From Protonemura montana (lineage: Eukaryota > Arthropoda > Insecta > Plecoptera > Nemouridae), in NCBI GenBank assembly GCA_947568835.1, contig OX387607.1, positions 17,882,277 through 17,946,276 of the forward strand: a DNA stretch of 64,000 nt, read 5' to 3'. Of the stretch, positions 22,974 to 32,729 are shown piece by piece. Numbering within the stretch: the first letter of the stretch is position 1; every line of letters begins with the position of its first letter. The translations under genes and the position numbers were made by a program. Under the pieces are notes generated by a model. That model did no database searches. It saw nothing but the letters and a program-made list of their open reading frames with translations, and had not been told where the DNA came from.

Positions 22974-23292
22974 GTGACTTTAGTCATTGTTGCTAGAAAA
23001 CAACGCAAGCTACAAAAGTATTGGATACAAAATATAGTTGTCAGTTGTTGCGGTACCTTCATTAGACTTCTGGCTTCTTGTGGTAATCTTTCGCATTGCT
23101 GCATCTTTGTAGGTTTTCGGAACACAGTTATTAGCATGTAGCCACCATTAGGCTCGGCACCAACGAATACTCTGACCTCATTCAGCCTCGAATGGTCGTT
23201 GAGGCTGCGAATGTGGTCGTTGACAGCGACCCAGTTTTCTACAAGCGAGATATTAAAATGTCAATGATTAGTGCGTCTAGTATGAGCGGGTG
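22974..23292. repeat. Interspersed repeat, copy 2 (pair with 10595-10925)
   Basis: This is the diverged partner of the repeat at 10595-10925 in the same orientation. It lies immediately beside the LINE 3' end at 22570-22965. Function is unknown. Confidence 0.7.
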
Positions 23293-23440
23293 ACTATAAA
23301 CTGCCCCTCTATTAACTGGTCCCCTATATTCTCGTCCTCAAATCAACATATACTGCGCCTCTGTATTCTCGTCCCCAGCGTTCAACTAAGTTTTCTGTGC
23401 CCGGACAATATTCGCTTTTAAGCTCCGCCTCTTGCTCAGC

Positions 23441-23640
23441 TCATATACTGACATTGTCAGCTGCGTGACTGGTGACACAGACAAACTCTGCAACTGTTAT
23501 CTGGCCGCCGTCCAGGCGTTCTGTGGCCGCGGCAATTCTTCTGTCCTGGCGCATACTTTCCGCCCGTCTCCATGGAAAACAAAACGCCGGCCCCTCCATC
23601 ACCGCAAGCTGCAGCCGCTGCTTATTATCCAGCACTTGCA
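23441..23640 (-). pseudogene. Decayed RING-finger exon of a MULE-RING gene
   Basis: The exon follows the acceptor TTACATTCCAG at about 23641 on the minus strand, as in the intact copies at 30180 and 47119. It shares the first codons (N-K-Q-R-L-Q-L-A-V-M, G-P-A-F), after which indels destroy the Cys/His pattern. It lies downstream of MULE exon 3 copies, in the same position as the RING exon of the better copies. Confidence 0.5.
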
Positions 23641-23731
23641 GAGATGCTGGAATGTAACAAGATTAATTGTCATAATAACAAGTAAATATATTTGTAATTA
23701 TAAAAAATATAAATATTGAAATTGGCCTTAC

Positions 23732-24033
23732 CAGTGAACAGCCATATGCTGGGACTAACCACGTTGAACAAGCCTTGCAACATGGCATTTTAGGCATCCA
23801 CATGGTTGTTGGTGCTACGGGCCTGTCGATATACCGACAACCTTTCGAATCCGACCTGCCGCACCCATTGCCGTTCCATAAAGAGCATCAGCTGGCGCAG
23901 TTGGTCAGTGAGTCCGTGGCCAGCTAGCACGGTTGTTATGGTATTATATGGCAGAAGCCAGGGCCTTCTTTGCATTCACATCGGTGGTCAGGATATGTGA
24001 GAGGCCCAAGCGCTTTGCCTTCCTCAGCACAGC
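23732..24033 (-). pseudogene. Extra, deleted copy of MULE exon 3 (segment B)
   Basis: This has the same exon limits as the neighbouring exon 3 (acceptor CCCTGTAG, donor CTG|GTAAGG) and contains the start L-R-K-A-K-R-L-G-L-S, and the R-R-T-N-N-H-type motif altered to S-T-N-N-H-V-D. It is 302 bp instead of 343 because of an internal deletion that shifts the frame. An almost identical copy lies at 40053-40350 (segment B'). It sits downstream of a full-length exon 3 (24105-24447), so this gene model has two exon 3 copies in tandem. Confidence 0.65.
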
Positions 24034-24104
24034 CTACAGGGTAGATACCAAACATTACACCCACAATCACACCACAATATTTATAATATTGAAATTGGCC
24101 TTAC

Positions 24105-25304
24105 CAGTAAACATCCAAATGCTGGGATTAACCACGTTGAAGAGCCCTTGCAGCATGGCATGGAAGGCCTCAACGTGGTTGTTGGTGCGACGGGCCTGTC
24201 GATATACCGACAACCTTTCAAATCCGACCCGCCGCACCCATTGCCGCTCCATGTACGCCATTAGCGGGCGCAGTTGATCGGTCAGCCCGTGGCCAGCCAG
24301 CAACGTTCCCACAGCATCGAGGCCCTGACGCATCAGCGCTGCTGTCAGAAGCGGTAAGGCCAGCAGCATCTTCAGGGCCTTCTTTGCGGTTCCATTGGCT
24401 GTCAGCAATTGAGATAGGCCCAAGCGCTTGGCTTTTCTCAGCACAGCCTGCAGGGAAGAGACCAAACATTACACCCACAATCATACCACGATATTTAAGT
24501 TAGTTCCAAAGCACATTTTTGATGTCCTCAAAGAAATAACTATAAAAGTCAAAACAAGTCCAAAGCATGGCCAGAAGATCCTGAATCCACAGCTAAACTT
24601 AAAGCCAAACACAAAAACAATCCGATTTTGCATAGTAAAAAACAAGTTCTCTTGCCGGGCACCTTCTTATAACTTGCCTGTATATAGTGAAACCAACATC
24701 CTATTGTTGGGGAGGCTGGAAAAACATTTCTCATTGCCCTCGAAGTCTGTGACGATCACCCTCGGCGGCATGCCCGGGGCAGCCAAGTTAGTGACTACGA
24801 AGCGCAGGAGCTGCTCATAAGCAGCTGCACTTCGTCGCTCCATTACGGCGTAGACCACGGGGATTGCCTGAAACAACAGATCAAAAAAAGGAATAATTTC
24901 ACCAGAAAATTCTCAAGAAGTAAAACTGAAGAAATAGACGATTGTCGAAATGCACTTACCACGGATTGCACCGTCACGTGCAGGGTAAAAAGCTGGCTCG
25001 CTGTCGGCCTCTGCGGAACTACCTTTAAGGTAGCGTCTGCATGCAGCTCCGGTGTGCCAGTTAACAGTTTTTCACAGGTTGTCCTCGAGGCCATGACGAC
25101 TGTCGTCCCACCTTCGCCCTCGAGGACAGCCTGGCAAAACGGTTCTGGGACCGGGCCAAGAGTGCTGCCATATCGGCCTCTCCACTCTGCACTCAATAGA
25201 GTTTCCCCATATTGAGTGAGGGTCTCTGGTACTGGCGGCTGTGCAGCGGCGCGTGCCCGGTTCAAGGTGGATCTCACCGAGGAAAAGTTTACTTGGGCTG
25301 CTGC
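24105..25304 (-). pseudogene. MULE-type transposase, three exons (copy C1), frameshifted
   Basis: Mutator-like element transposase on the minus strand. Exon 1 (25304-24960) has V-R-S-T-L-N-R-A-R, G-T-T-V-V-M-A-S-R and A-D-A-T-L-K-V-V-P around the first catalytic Asp. Exon 2 (24867-24678) has A-I-P-V-V-Y-A-V-M and V-T-D-F-E with the second Asp. Exon 3 (24447-24105) has R-R-T-N-N-H-V-E-A-F-H with the Glu. Exon 2 is 190 bp, not 204 as in sister copies. The missing 14 bp just after T-D-F-E breaks the frame. The intron after exon 2 begins GCAAGT. The copy pairs with C2 (42110-43325, offset 18,021 bp across exons 1 and 2). Confidence 0.8.
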
Positions 25305-25381
25305 CTCAGGATGCGTAAACAAAATGAATCAAAAGTACCTACTTTAACAACTGCATGACACCGCTTCAAGCGATAACTTAC

Positions 25382-25530
25382 CTCGTCTGATATTAATTCA
25401 ATGTGTGTTGTATGTTTCTTGAATACACTAATACTCGGATGGACCCCGTGGAATCTCTCACAGAGGTTTTTGTGGAAGCACTCCACGTGGTTGTTTGTAC
25501 GCCTAGCCTCCTGGTAGACGGACAGCGTCA
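25382..25530 (-). pseudogene. MULE transposase exon fragment (second subtype)
   Basis: It encodes L-S-V-Y-Q-E-A-R-R-T-N-N-H-V-E-C-F-H and V-H-P-S-I-S-V-F-K-K-H, ending I-S-D-E at donor GAG|GTAAGT (25382). This is the C-terminal catalytic Glu region of a second MULE subtype. It directly precedes exon 1 of the C1 copy on the same strand, the same arrangement as at 43403-43750. Confidence 0.7.
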
Positions 25531-25629
25531 TAAACGACGGGTATGGCCTAAAAGAAATATATAATATAATATATACGATTCATTTCCGCTAGTTACAAAT
25601 TCTGTGGAAGTTGGAACAAAACCATTTAC

Positions 25630-25965
25630 CGTGTTCATGAACATCGCATGAATAGTTAGCAGTTGCCTGCTGGCTGGAACAGCTGGCACAACTGCGAACG
25701 TCCCATCGATCGCCAGCTCCCGATCGCCATCTAATAGTTGCCGGCACATCTCCCTCCTGGCGAACACCACCGACACAGTACCTGGGCAAATGAGGTCTGG
25801 TTCCCTTCCGCCAAAGTCGTCCCAAGGCGGCGTGCCATTGCGGGCTGGAAACCATCTTCCCGTATTGCAGTAGTGTCCGCTGAATAGGGGGGCGTTCCTT
25901 GGCACGTGCCCGATTGAGGATTGTCCTCACTTGGGGAAACCCCAACAATGCTGTAGCCGCTTGGA
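25630..25965 (-). pseudogene. MULE transposase exon 1 (third subtype), frameshifted
   Basis: Following an acceptor near 25965 it reads V-R-T-I-L-N-R-A-R-A-K-E-R-P-P. In another frame it continues V-V-F-A-R-R-E-M-C-R-Q-L-L and E-L-A-I-D-G-T-F-A-V-V-P, which carries the first catalytic Asp of the MULE DDE domain. It ends near the donor ACG|GTAAAT at 25629. At least one frameshift lies between the two halves. The matching exons 2 and 3 are missing, and the sequence runs into the unrelated exon fragment at 25530. Confidence 0.7.
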
Positions 25966-26426
25966 ATCTACAAAATATCTTTAATTTCCTAATAAAAGGT
26001 TAAACAAGCCTCTTATAATAAAGACACAGCTGAAAATTGCTAGCGAATTTTTAATGGTATGGGAAGCAAAGTTCACGTATTGGACTAACGTAGGCATTTG
26101 TGGTATGAGTTTGGTCTACGAAATCCATTAAAAGGGAAGAAAACTAATAATTTTGATTTACATTTCATGGTAATGATTCACATTTCAAGACATAAAAATA
26201 ATTAGAGCCATTATTTAACCTTGAAGGCCACTAAGTGACAGAACAGGGGTAATAAGCAGGTACAAAAAGATTGTCAAGGAGCGGAAGGAGCAGGCTGTGT
26301 GTTGATTGTGCACATTTGGGTCCACCCTTTCGCCTAGTAGTTTCGCCGAGATTGAACAGAGGGCCGGGGGACCAGGGGGCAATACGCGAGAGAATGCATC
26401 AGCGGTAATTCGGGGCAGGTACCTAG

Positions 26427-27022
26427 CTACCTGCACAGGCTGAATTTAAAGTTTTCAAACAGGCACCTACCCAAAACCTTTGCATTCAGATCCGCTCTGC
26501 TAATATTCCTTGTGCTATTTAAATGACAACAAGCCTGCAGCTCACACTTCGATGGATCTGTAGCCATCAAATGTTGACGTTTGGTGAGCTGTGCGTCAAT
26601 TCTTATCTTGCTTTCCATTTCTGCTCTTTTTAAAAGGCTTAGAGCTGCTAGCTTGCTGCATTGTTCCTCTGAATAAATGCCCTTGGTAAGCAAAGTCATT
26701 TTCGTGACGAGATCTTCTAATTTCGTGTAAAGTACGCTTGCAGCAGGGTATTTGTTCCCCTCTAACAACTCGATCAGCTTTATTAGGACAAGCGAGTTTT
26801 AGCGGCAAAACACGCACACGCTGACACCACATCAAAGTCTTCCTTCTTGATGTGTTTTAAAAAGTTTTCTCCAACATTTTCTTCTGAGATATGTTCAAAA
26901 AACTTGATTAAATCTTTGTAATAGATGCTCACATAGTTAACGGACTTGAACCAAGAAGTACACTTTGTGAGGATTGGGAATTTATTGGACCATTGGTGCA
27001 ATAAATTGCACCGGCGTTGCAA
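26427..27022 (-). pseudogene. hAT-like transposase remnant (low certainty)
   Basis: The minus strand gives W-S-N-K-F-P-I-L-T-K-C near residue 10, Y-Y-K-D-L-I-K-F-F-E-H-I-S-E-E and F-D-V-V-S-A-C-A-C. After a frame change it gives L-I-K-L-I-E-L-L-E-G-N-K-Y-P-A and L-Y-T-K-L-E-D-L-V-T-K-M. This pattern (R/W-W-S start, L-x-L-L-E-G block, Y-x-K-L-x-x-L) recalls the middle of hAT/KIAA1586-like transposases. The terminal dimerisation domain was not found. It is not related in sequence to the intact hAT at 35867-38918. Confidence 0.35.
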
Positions 27023-27094
27023 AACAACGCCGCCGCCAGCTCCAATGGTTGAGGGAACGTTTTAGTAAATGGAACCCTTTTTTTTTGGTTAGTA

Positions 27095-27345
27095 CCGGCC
27101 TCCGGTGGCAGGTCATTTAAAGGAAGCGTCTGCATGCAGCTCTGGTTTGCCAGTTAAAAGTTTAGCACCTGTTGTCCTCGAGGCCATGACGACTGTCGTC
27201 CCTCCAGGACAGCCTGGCACAACGGGCCCGGGCCAAGTGTTTTGCCGTATCAGCCTTGCCATTCTGCACTCAATAAGGTTTCCCTATACCCAGTGCAGGT
27301 CCTTGGTATCAGAGGTATTGAAGCGGCGCGTGCCCGGCTCGGGCT
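27095..27345 (-). pseudogene. Fragment of MULE exon 1
   Basis: A diverged and shortened copy of exon 1 of the C-type MULE. Blocks matching L-P-V-N-S/K-L-type flanks, the G-T-T-V-V-M-A-S-R coding region and the R-A-R-A-A reading are visible on the minus strand, with several deletions. It abuts the exon of the second MULE subtype at about 27350 without the intervening intron. Confidence 0.6.
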
Positions 27346-27367
27346 CCTGCTTCAAGCGATAACTTAC

Positions 27368-27742
27368 CTCGTCTGATATAAATTCAATGTGTGTTGTATG
27401 TTTCTTGAATGCACTAATACTCGGATGAACCCCGTGGAATCTCCCACAGAGGTTTTTGTGGAACCACTCCACGTGGTTGTTTGTACGCCTAGCCTCCTGG
27501 TAGACGGACAGCGTCTCTGGCATCATGCCGCTGAGCCATTGTCTCCTCACGTATTCGAACAACGGCTGCAGCTGGCCGGCAAGCCCGTTGACATTTGCAA
27601 ATGCTGCAATGGTGTGCACACCGGCCTCCATGTCTCCAGCAGGCAGGAGTGGAAGGGCCATCAACATACGAACAGCCTTCTACCCTGCTGGAACTTGGAG
27701 GACCGGGAACAGTCTCAGTGCTCGTTCCTTCCTGAGGATGCA
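27368..27742 (-). pseudogene. MULE transposase exon 3 (second subtype) with nonsense codon
   Basis: The exon lies between acceptor TTTTGCAG (27743) and donor GAG|GTAAGT (27368). It encodes C-I-L-R-K-E-R-A-L-R-L-F, V-L-Q-V-P-A-G, R-M-L-M-A-L-P-L-L-P-A and R-R-T-N-N-H-V-E-W-F-H. The Lys codon after V-P-A-G, intact in the copies at 41930 and 43715, is TAG here, a premature stop. The duplicate at 44578-44823 shares that stop and is cut at its left edge. Confidence 0.75.
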
Positions 27743-27925
27743 CTGCAAAAATAGACGTGCTCTGAAGTTATTATCACAATTTTTCTCAATACTGTTGCAA
27801 TTGGCTCCATAACCAATACGTATTCCTCTAAAAAAACAAAGTCAGAAATGCTGCATTTTGAGATGTTCAGCTTGCCACAAACTTCGTTAACTTTGTCCCT
27901 CCCAACTAGGAGAACCTTTTTGATG

Positions 27926-27972
27926 GCTTGTCCATCGACATGTTAACAGTGTTAACATGTCGATGGACAAGC
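27926..27972. repeat. Perfect palindrome, 23-bp arms, 1-bp spacer
   Basis: The left arm 27926-27948 begins GCTTGTCCATCGACATG, and the right arm 27950-27972 is its exact reverse complement. The duplicate at 45007-45053 is identical. One arm (AACATGTCGATGGACAAGC) also occurs as a single copy at about 18108 and 34617. The inversion therefore arose on the branch leading to the D segments. Confidence 0.9.
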
Positions 27973-28245
27973 TTGGTTTTTGCACAGATTCACATCTTAC
28001 TACATCTTACTACACATCTTTGGCCAATAGTTGACTTAACTGGTTTTTACATTTGCGTTTACATTTGCGTTTTTACATTACGTTTTTACATTTTACATTA
28101 GAGGAGATTTTGAGGAGGTTGGTTGAAACTAGAGGGCAGCTAGTGACCAGGAAGGCCTTGATGGGTTATTCCCAGCACTGCCACCAGAATTATCATAGGT
28201 TTTCCGTTGATATTTCAATGAAAAACAAAACTTCGGAGAAAATCA

Positions 28246-28746
28246 TTACTCCATGTAGAATTCCCTCGGCTTGGGCACCATTTTCTCTTCCCAGAACTTT
28301 TTGTTCCGACGAAGCGAGATGACATGCCGATCGTGGTCGGTGTAAACCACGAGATCGCAATGCTCCCGCTTTGTGATGTTAAGCTGGCCCTGAATTTGGC
28401 AGTAGTAGTGGTGGGTTTCCTTCAGGACCAGGTTGTCTTTATTGTCCACCTTGACACAAAGGTTCCTGATCTTAGAAGCCTCCCTGGTGGTCAGGACTGG
28501 GCGGCCTTCGATACAGAGATCGTTGATTGATGCGATGGTCTTCACTTTGCTCAATTTATCATCGCCGACCAGCCCGTCAGGACTGGCACCCAGGTAGGGG
28601 CGCTCCTCGTCCACGAAAAGCCTTCGCGGGAAAACTTTCACACCGAAGGTGTCCTCGTGAAAGGAAATGGCCGTTGGCTCGTGAATGTTGCCGTATGCGA
28701 CGTGCGCCCTCCTCACTGGTTTCCCGGAGAGGTAGAACACTTTCAA
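28246..28746 (-). pseudogene. YqaJ-type exonuclease domain gene (copy D1), catalytic Glu substituted
   Basis: A frame of 166 residues with the features of the YqaJ/lambda-exonuclease-like nuclease family: G-N-I-H-E-P-T-A (conserved N..E..A helix), L-G-A-S-P-D-G-L-V (catalytic Asp), L-S-K-V-K-T at the position of the expected E-x-K, then H-H-Y-Y-C-Q-I-Q-G-Q-L and C-D-L-V-V-Y-T. The Glu of E-x-K is replaced by Lys (AAA), which is expected to abolish metal binding. The segment upstream to an acceptor near 28816 (ATGATGCAG) may belong to the same exon. YqaJ domains occur in many animal transposon-associated proteins. This gene lies between MULE pieces in the same orientation. Residues differ from copy D2 at only a few positions. 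Confidence 0.7.
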
Positions 28747-28917
28747 CCATTTTCATCACGGCGATTGCTCTTGTTGCATTTTAATTTATTTTCTTCTTGG
28801 ATTGTTGCCTGCATCATAATATTAATTTGGTGATGAAATAGAGGGCGTAGTGGTTATTTAATAATTCATAATAATGTCATGATCTGAGGATGACGTGCTT
28901 CCTGTCGGCGCACTCAA

Positions 28918-29253
28918 TTATAATGTTTTGATTGCGGTTTTGATCTTACACTTTTCTTTGCGATATTTGTTTTGCCCAATTGTTCTCTTCTTGATTAGAG
29001 ACTCGCTTATTGCTGCCAGATAGTGAGCAAACGTTTTTCGAGTTTCATCCAGAACCTCTGGGGTAACAGTTAAAGGACTAGCTGGCCCCGGTGCCTGAAC
29101 GGAATCAGACGGAGGGGTATTTTCACAATGCGCTGTGACGGCATCGAAATGAAACCAACGTCCGTGCAATGCAGCGGCCGGAAATACTGCACGAATTGCT
29201 TGCTGGAGCCCCCGCTCAAAATAGGTAATGAATGTGACGTCCACCTCTTCCAA
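28918..29253 (-). pseudogene. MULE exon 2 remnant with unrelated downstream reading
   Basis: The frame begins T-F-I-T-Y-F-E-R-G-L-Q-Q-A-I and R-A-V-F-P-A-A-A-L-H-G-R-W-F-H-F-D. It corresponds to the second-Asp exon of MULE transposases (T-D-F-E-x-x-L, A-F-P, H-G-C-x-F-H), but the Asp is Tyr here. The following residues (about 70) match no MULE part I know. The copy at 45999-46334 is nearly identical. The order on the minus strand (this exon, YqaJ, then MULE exon at 27742) suggests the YqaJ gene lies in a MULE intron. Confidence 0.6.
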
Positions 29254-29959
29254 TGACGGGAAGGTGACGTCTCGAGCAGCTCGAGTATGCTGCCCTTGTT
29301 TTCCGCGTCATCAGGGCGTACACAAGGGTATGGGAGTGAAACAAAACGATGCCCCCAATATACGTTAAAAAATCAAATGTCAAGCAATATTTTACTTGCA
29401 GTCTTTATATGCGGGGATGATCTGGTCCTAGTACATCGAGATCAGGGGTCTGTCACCGCTTGAATGCGGTGTCCTTGCGTTAGATGGCAACGAATTTGGG
29501 GTCTGCAATTTTAAATACTTTTTTTTTTATAATTTTCGTCACTGGAAAATTATTTCGTGTTCAACAATGATTTTCACCATTAATTGGCTTGGGTGGCAAA
29601 GCACTGAACGGATCTTTGACAAAACTTGATAGAAACTGGTTTCCCAAGAAACGAGTCGATGGTCCAAGTCTCAGCTTGATCCGATAACAGACAGTGGGTC
29701 CTTTAACCACCCAAAGATTTGACGACAAGCAAGCAACGTTAATATATAACGTCAACAATCATAGGGACGAAGTCATCGTCCACGGCGGGAAGTGCCGGCT
29801 CCGGTGCGGCAGGCACATGAGCGACTGAAAAGAGAATCCAAGTCATAACAAGTCAAATTCCTCTACCTGGTGGAAATATTTGTGGTTTTGTTCCAACCAT
29901 AATTCAGGAAAGTTACCATAACTCAACCATAACTCACGATAGCAGCGAGGTAGCAACCC

Positions 29960-31506
29960 TCACAACAGTGGCAACACCAGGCTCTCAATTTGCTGCCTGC
30001 AGACGTAGCAAACAATGTTGTGGCGAATGTGCCATTCGGCGCATGTGCCACACGAAACGAAGTGCCTGCAGGGCATGAACATGGTCGTTCGCCTGCGGCC
30101 CATGCAGCACTGGCGGAAAGCAGGCCCCTGCATCACAACTAGCTGGAGCCGGTGTTTATTCTCCACCCCTTGGAGAGACGCTGGAATGTAACAAGATTAA
30201 TTGTCAATATAATAACTGAAATTATTTGAAATACATTTTTTTTTTTGAGGTGGCCTTACCAGTAAACATCCAAATGCTGGGATTAACCACGTTTAAGAGC
30301 CCTTGCAGCATGGCATGGAAGGCCTCAACGTGGTTGTTGGTGCGACGGGCCTGTCGATATACCGACAACCTTTCAAATCCGACCCGCTGCACCCATTGCC
30401 GCTCCATGTATGTCATTAGCGGGCGCAGTTGATCGGTCAGGCCGTGGCCAGCCAGCAACGTTGCCACAGCATCGAGGCCCTGACGCATCAGCGCTGCTGT
30501 CAGAAGCGGTAAGGCCAGCAGCATCTTCAGGGCCTTCTTTGCGGTTCCATTAGCTGTCAGCAATTGAGATTGGCCCAAGCGCTTGGCTTTTCTCAGCACA
30601 GCCTGCAGGGAAGAAACCAAACCAAACACCCGCAATCGCACCACGATATTTAAGTTAGTTCCAAAGCACATTTTTGATGTCCTCAAAGAAATAACTATAA
30701 AAGTCAAAACAAGTCCAAAGCACGGCCAGAAGATCCTGAATCCACAGCTAAACTTAAAGCCAAACACAAAAACAATCTGATTTTGCATATTAAAGAACAA
30801 TTTCTCTTGCTAGCCAACCTCTTATAACTTGCCTGGATATAATGAAACCAACAGCCAATTAATGGGGAGGCTGGGAACACATTTTCCATGGCCCTTTGCA
30901 GGGCAGCCTCGAAGTCCGTGACAATCACGGTTGGCGTCATGCCCGGGGCAGCCAAGTTTGCGATTACGAACCGCAGGAGCTGCTCGTAGGCAGCTGCGGT
31001 ACGTCGCTCCATGAGAGCGTAGACCACCGGGATTGCCTGAAGGAAGAGACCAAAAGAAGGAATGAATTCACCGAAAAATTCTCCAAGAGTAAAACTAAAG
31101 AAATAGACGATTGTCGAAATGCACATACCACGGACTGCACCATCACGTGCAGAGTAAACAGTTGGCACGCTGTCGGCCGCTGCGGCACTGCCTTGAAAGT
31201 GGCGTCCGCATGCAGCTCTGGTGATCCATTTAAAAGTTCGGCGCATGTTGCCCTCGAGGCCAGGACTACCGTCGTCCCACCCTCGCCCTCGAGGACAGCC
31301 TGGCACAATGGTTCCGGTACCGGGCCAAGTGTGCAGCCATATCGGCCTCGCCACTCAGCACTCCTCAGGGTTTCCCCATATTGAGTGAGGGTCTCCGGCA
31401 CTGGCGGCTGCGCAGCGGCGCGTGCCCGGCTGAGTGACGACCTCACTGACGAAAATGTAACTGAGGCTGCTGCCTCAGTTACATTTGAATACTTTTGAAT
31501 GTGCAA
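29960..31506 (-). CDS. MULE transposase fused by splicing to IAP-type RING finger (copy D1)
   Basis: Four exons give about 381 codons in one frame: 31506-31129, 31036-30833, 30602-30260 and 30180-29960. Exon phases are 0, 0, 1. Exon 1 has A-D-A-T-F-K-A-V-P, exon 2 V-T-D-F-E-A-A-L and G-C-W-F-H-Y, exon 3 R-R-T-N-N-H-V-E-A-F-H, so all three catalytic DDE positions are present. Exon 4 encodes a C3HC4-like RING: C-C-M-G-R-R, ten residues after the second Cys to P-C-R-H, then C-G-T-C-A and C-Y-V-C-R, a spacing typical of IAP-family ubiquitin ligases. The first zinc ligand is Arg (CGC) instead of Cys. Intron 2 starts GCAAGT. The start codon lies in a palindrome and the true N terminus, perhaps with a FLYWCH exon, may be lost. 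The fusion is seen in sequence, and ligase activity is inference. Confidence 0.7.
31450..31494. repeat. Palindrome at the start of MULE-RING exon 1
   Basis: AAATGTAACTGAGGC and its reverse complement face each other across four bases. The feature is present in D1 and D2 (about 48390-48430) but not in the C copies, where the same place reads as an ordinary splice acceptor. It appears to be specific to the D lineage. Confidence 0.7.
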
Positions 31507-31639
31507 GTCGCCGAATTCACATTTGACGTAAATATATTATTTCGCCAGTTGCACATTCGGTCACTTGAGCAGACCCCCAATAAACCGTGTTTACTTCACA
31601 TACTGTGTCTTTACTGATTCTCCTCGACAAGGGTAAGCT

Positions 31640-32333
31640 ATTCTTTTATTGGCCAAGTAATCCCTTTTACTGGCGCAAGACCAGCCCAGCGAATCTATTC
31701 TCTCCGAACGTTCGCACGTTTACCCAGATAATTAAACATCTTCGAGACTCCACGAGTCTCTGGTGGCAGCGTACCGAAATGAACTCTTAATTCAGTCTCT
31801 CAGGTATTCTATTCCGTCAAATGCCCAATAATGGCAGCCCTTAATAGCTCCATTACAAACTGCCCTGTTGGCCAGGACTTTTCTTGCGAACTAGACGTCG
31901 CAGAAAACGGCCGTCTTTACCCTGAATCGCCGCAACAAAATCCTGTGGAAAGACTCCACATTATTATTTGTGCGGCAATTCAGGCTGCTCACTGAGAGTC
32001 GCTCAGTGCCTATGACACCAATCCAAAAGCAGCGTACGTAGGCTATGAGCTGCCGGAGCTTTGGCTTTACCGTTGCTAGTTCTAGGCCGACGATTGTCGC
32101 TGAAAATTAATCCACCGATTAAGTCGATGTCAGATATCTCGTGCAGTTTATAATGCATTTTTTCTTGGCCGTTTAATCCCTCACATACTTCCAACTCTCC
32201 CAGAGCCTCGACGATACGATCGGCTGGTAAAAAAAGGCAGCGCGATTACTTTCTTCACAAACTTTCTGGCGTCCGCTTGTGGCCCGCGATACTGGGTCGC
32301 TAGGCCAAGCTTTTGGCATTTTCGCCAAATTGG
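31640..32333 (-). pseudogene. Debris of another MULE transposase
   Basis: On the minus strand 32040-31850 reads Y-V-R-C-F-W-I-G-V-I-G, T-E-R-L-S-V-S, then N-C-R-T-N-N-N-V-E-S-F-H (the NN..E..FH motif). It then passes into K-T-A-V-F-C-D-V and F-A-R-K-V-L, which in the intact order belong to an earlier exon (see 49386-49560). The exon order is therefore scrambled. D2 carries the same debris at 48580-49271 and copy E at about 54710-55420. Confidence 0.55.
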
Positions 32334-32382
32334 TCGTTCGCCAGTCGTTGGTCCACTGAGATACCTAAGAACTTGGTGCATT

Positions 32383-32727
32383 CTACAAATGATAGGAGTG
32401 CATCATTAACAATAATTGGCTCCTCCTTACAATTACCTTAGGCTTTATAACGAATAAGAAATGTTTTCTCGCAAATTTAAGCTTGTTGGCAGTGAACCAT
32501 GCATCAAGTTCAACAACTACATTTCTTATATTATTTCTGAATTCTGCATCAGTATTACCTCTAACTACTAAGCTAGTGTCGTCGGCGTATTGTACGATTT
32601 TTACACCGTCAGGATTGTTGGCCGGCAAGTCATTTACATAAATACAAAATGAAATTGGTGACAGGATAGCACCCTGTGGGAGTCCGTTATTAGAACTAAC
32701 CCAGGAGGAACTAGCAACATGGCTCAT
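32383..32727 (-). mobile_element. LINE reverse transcriptase fragment (YADD)
   Basis: An open frame of 114 residues has G-L-P-Q-G-A-I-L-S-P near residue 14 and Q-Y-A-D-D-T-S-L near 46, followed by A-W-F-T-A-N-K-L-K. This is the palm domain of a Jockey/RTE-like reverse transcriptase. It lies just outside segment D1. It is a truncated fragment. Confidence 0.85.
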
Positions 32728-32729
32728 AC

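Larger units (their letters stand above)
27496..32333. repeat. Segment D1, duplicated as D2 (44578-49271)
   Basis: The 4.8-kb block matches 44578-49271 almost base for base in the same orientation. Offset is 17,082-17,081 bp in the left part and 16,939 bp to the right of an indel of about 143 bp (extra sequence in D1 at about 29542-29690). It includes a MULE exon, a palindrome, the YqaJ gene, a MULE remnant, the MULE-RING gene and further MULE debris. Both genes are preserved in both copies. A third partial, more diverged copy (E) is at 53915-55500. Confidence 0.9.

Noticed and set aside
24428..24820. Plus-strand frames over the MULE genes (for example 24428-24820, 30896-31384, 42694-43236, 47835-48323, 54002-54547)
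   Set aside because: They are antisense shadows of the conserved MULE exons on the minus strand and run across the intron boundaries.
28324..28784. Plus-strand frames over YqaJ
   Set aside because: They are antisense to the YqaJ domain, whose motifs are unmistakable on the minus strand.
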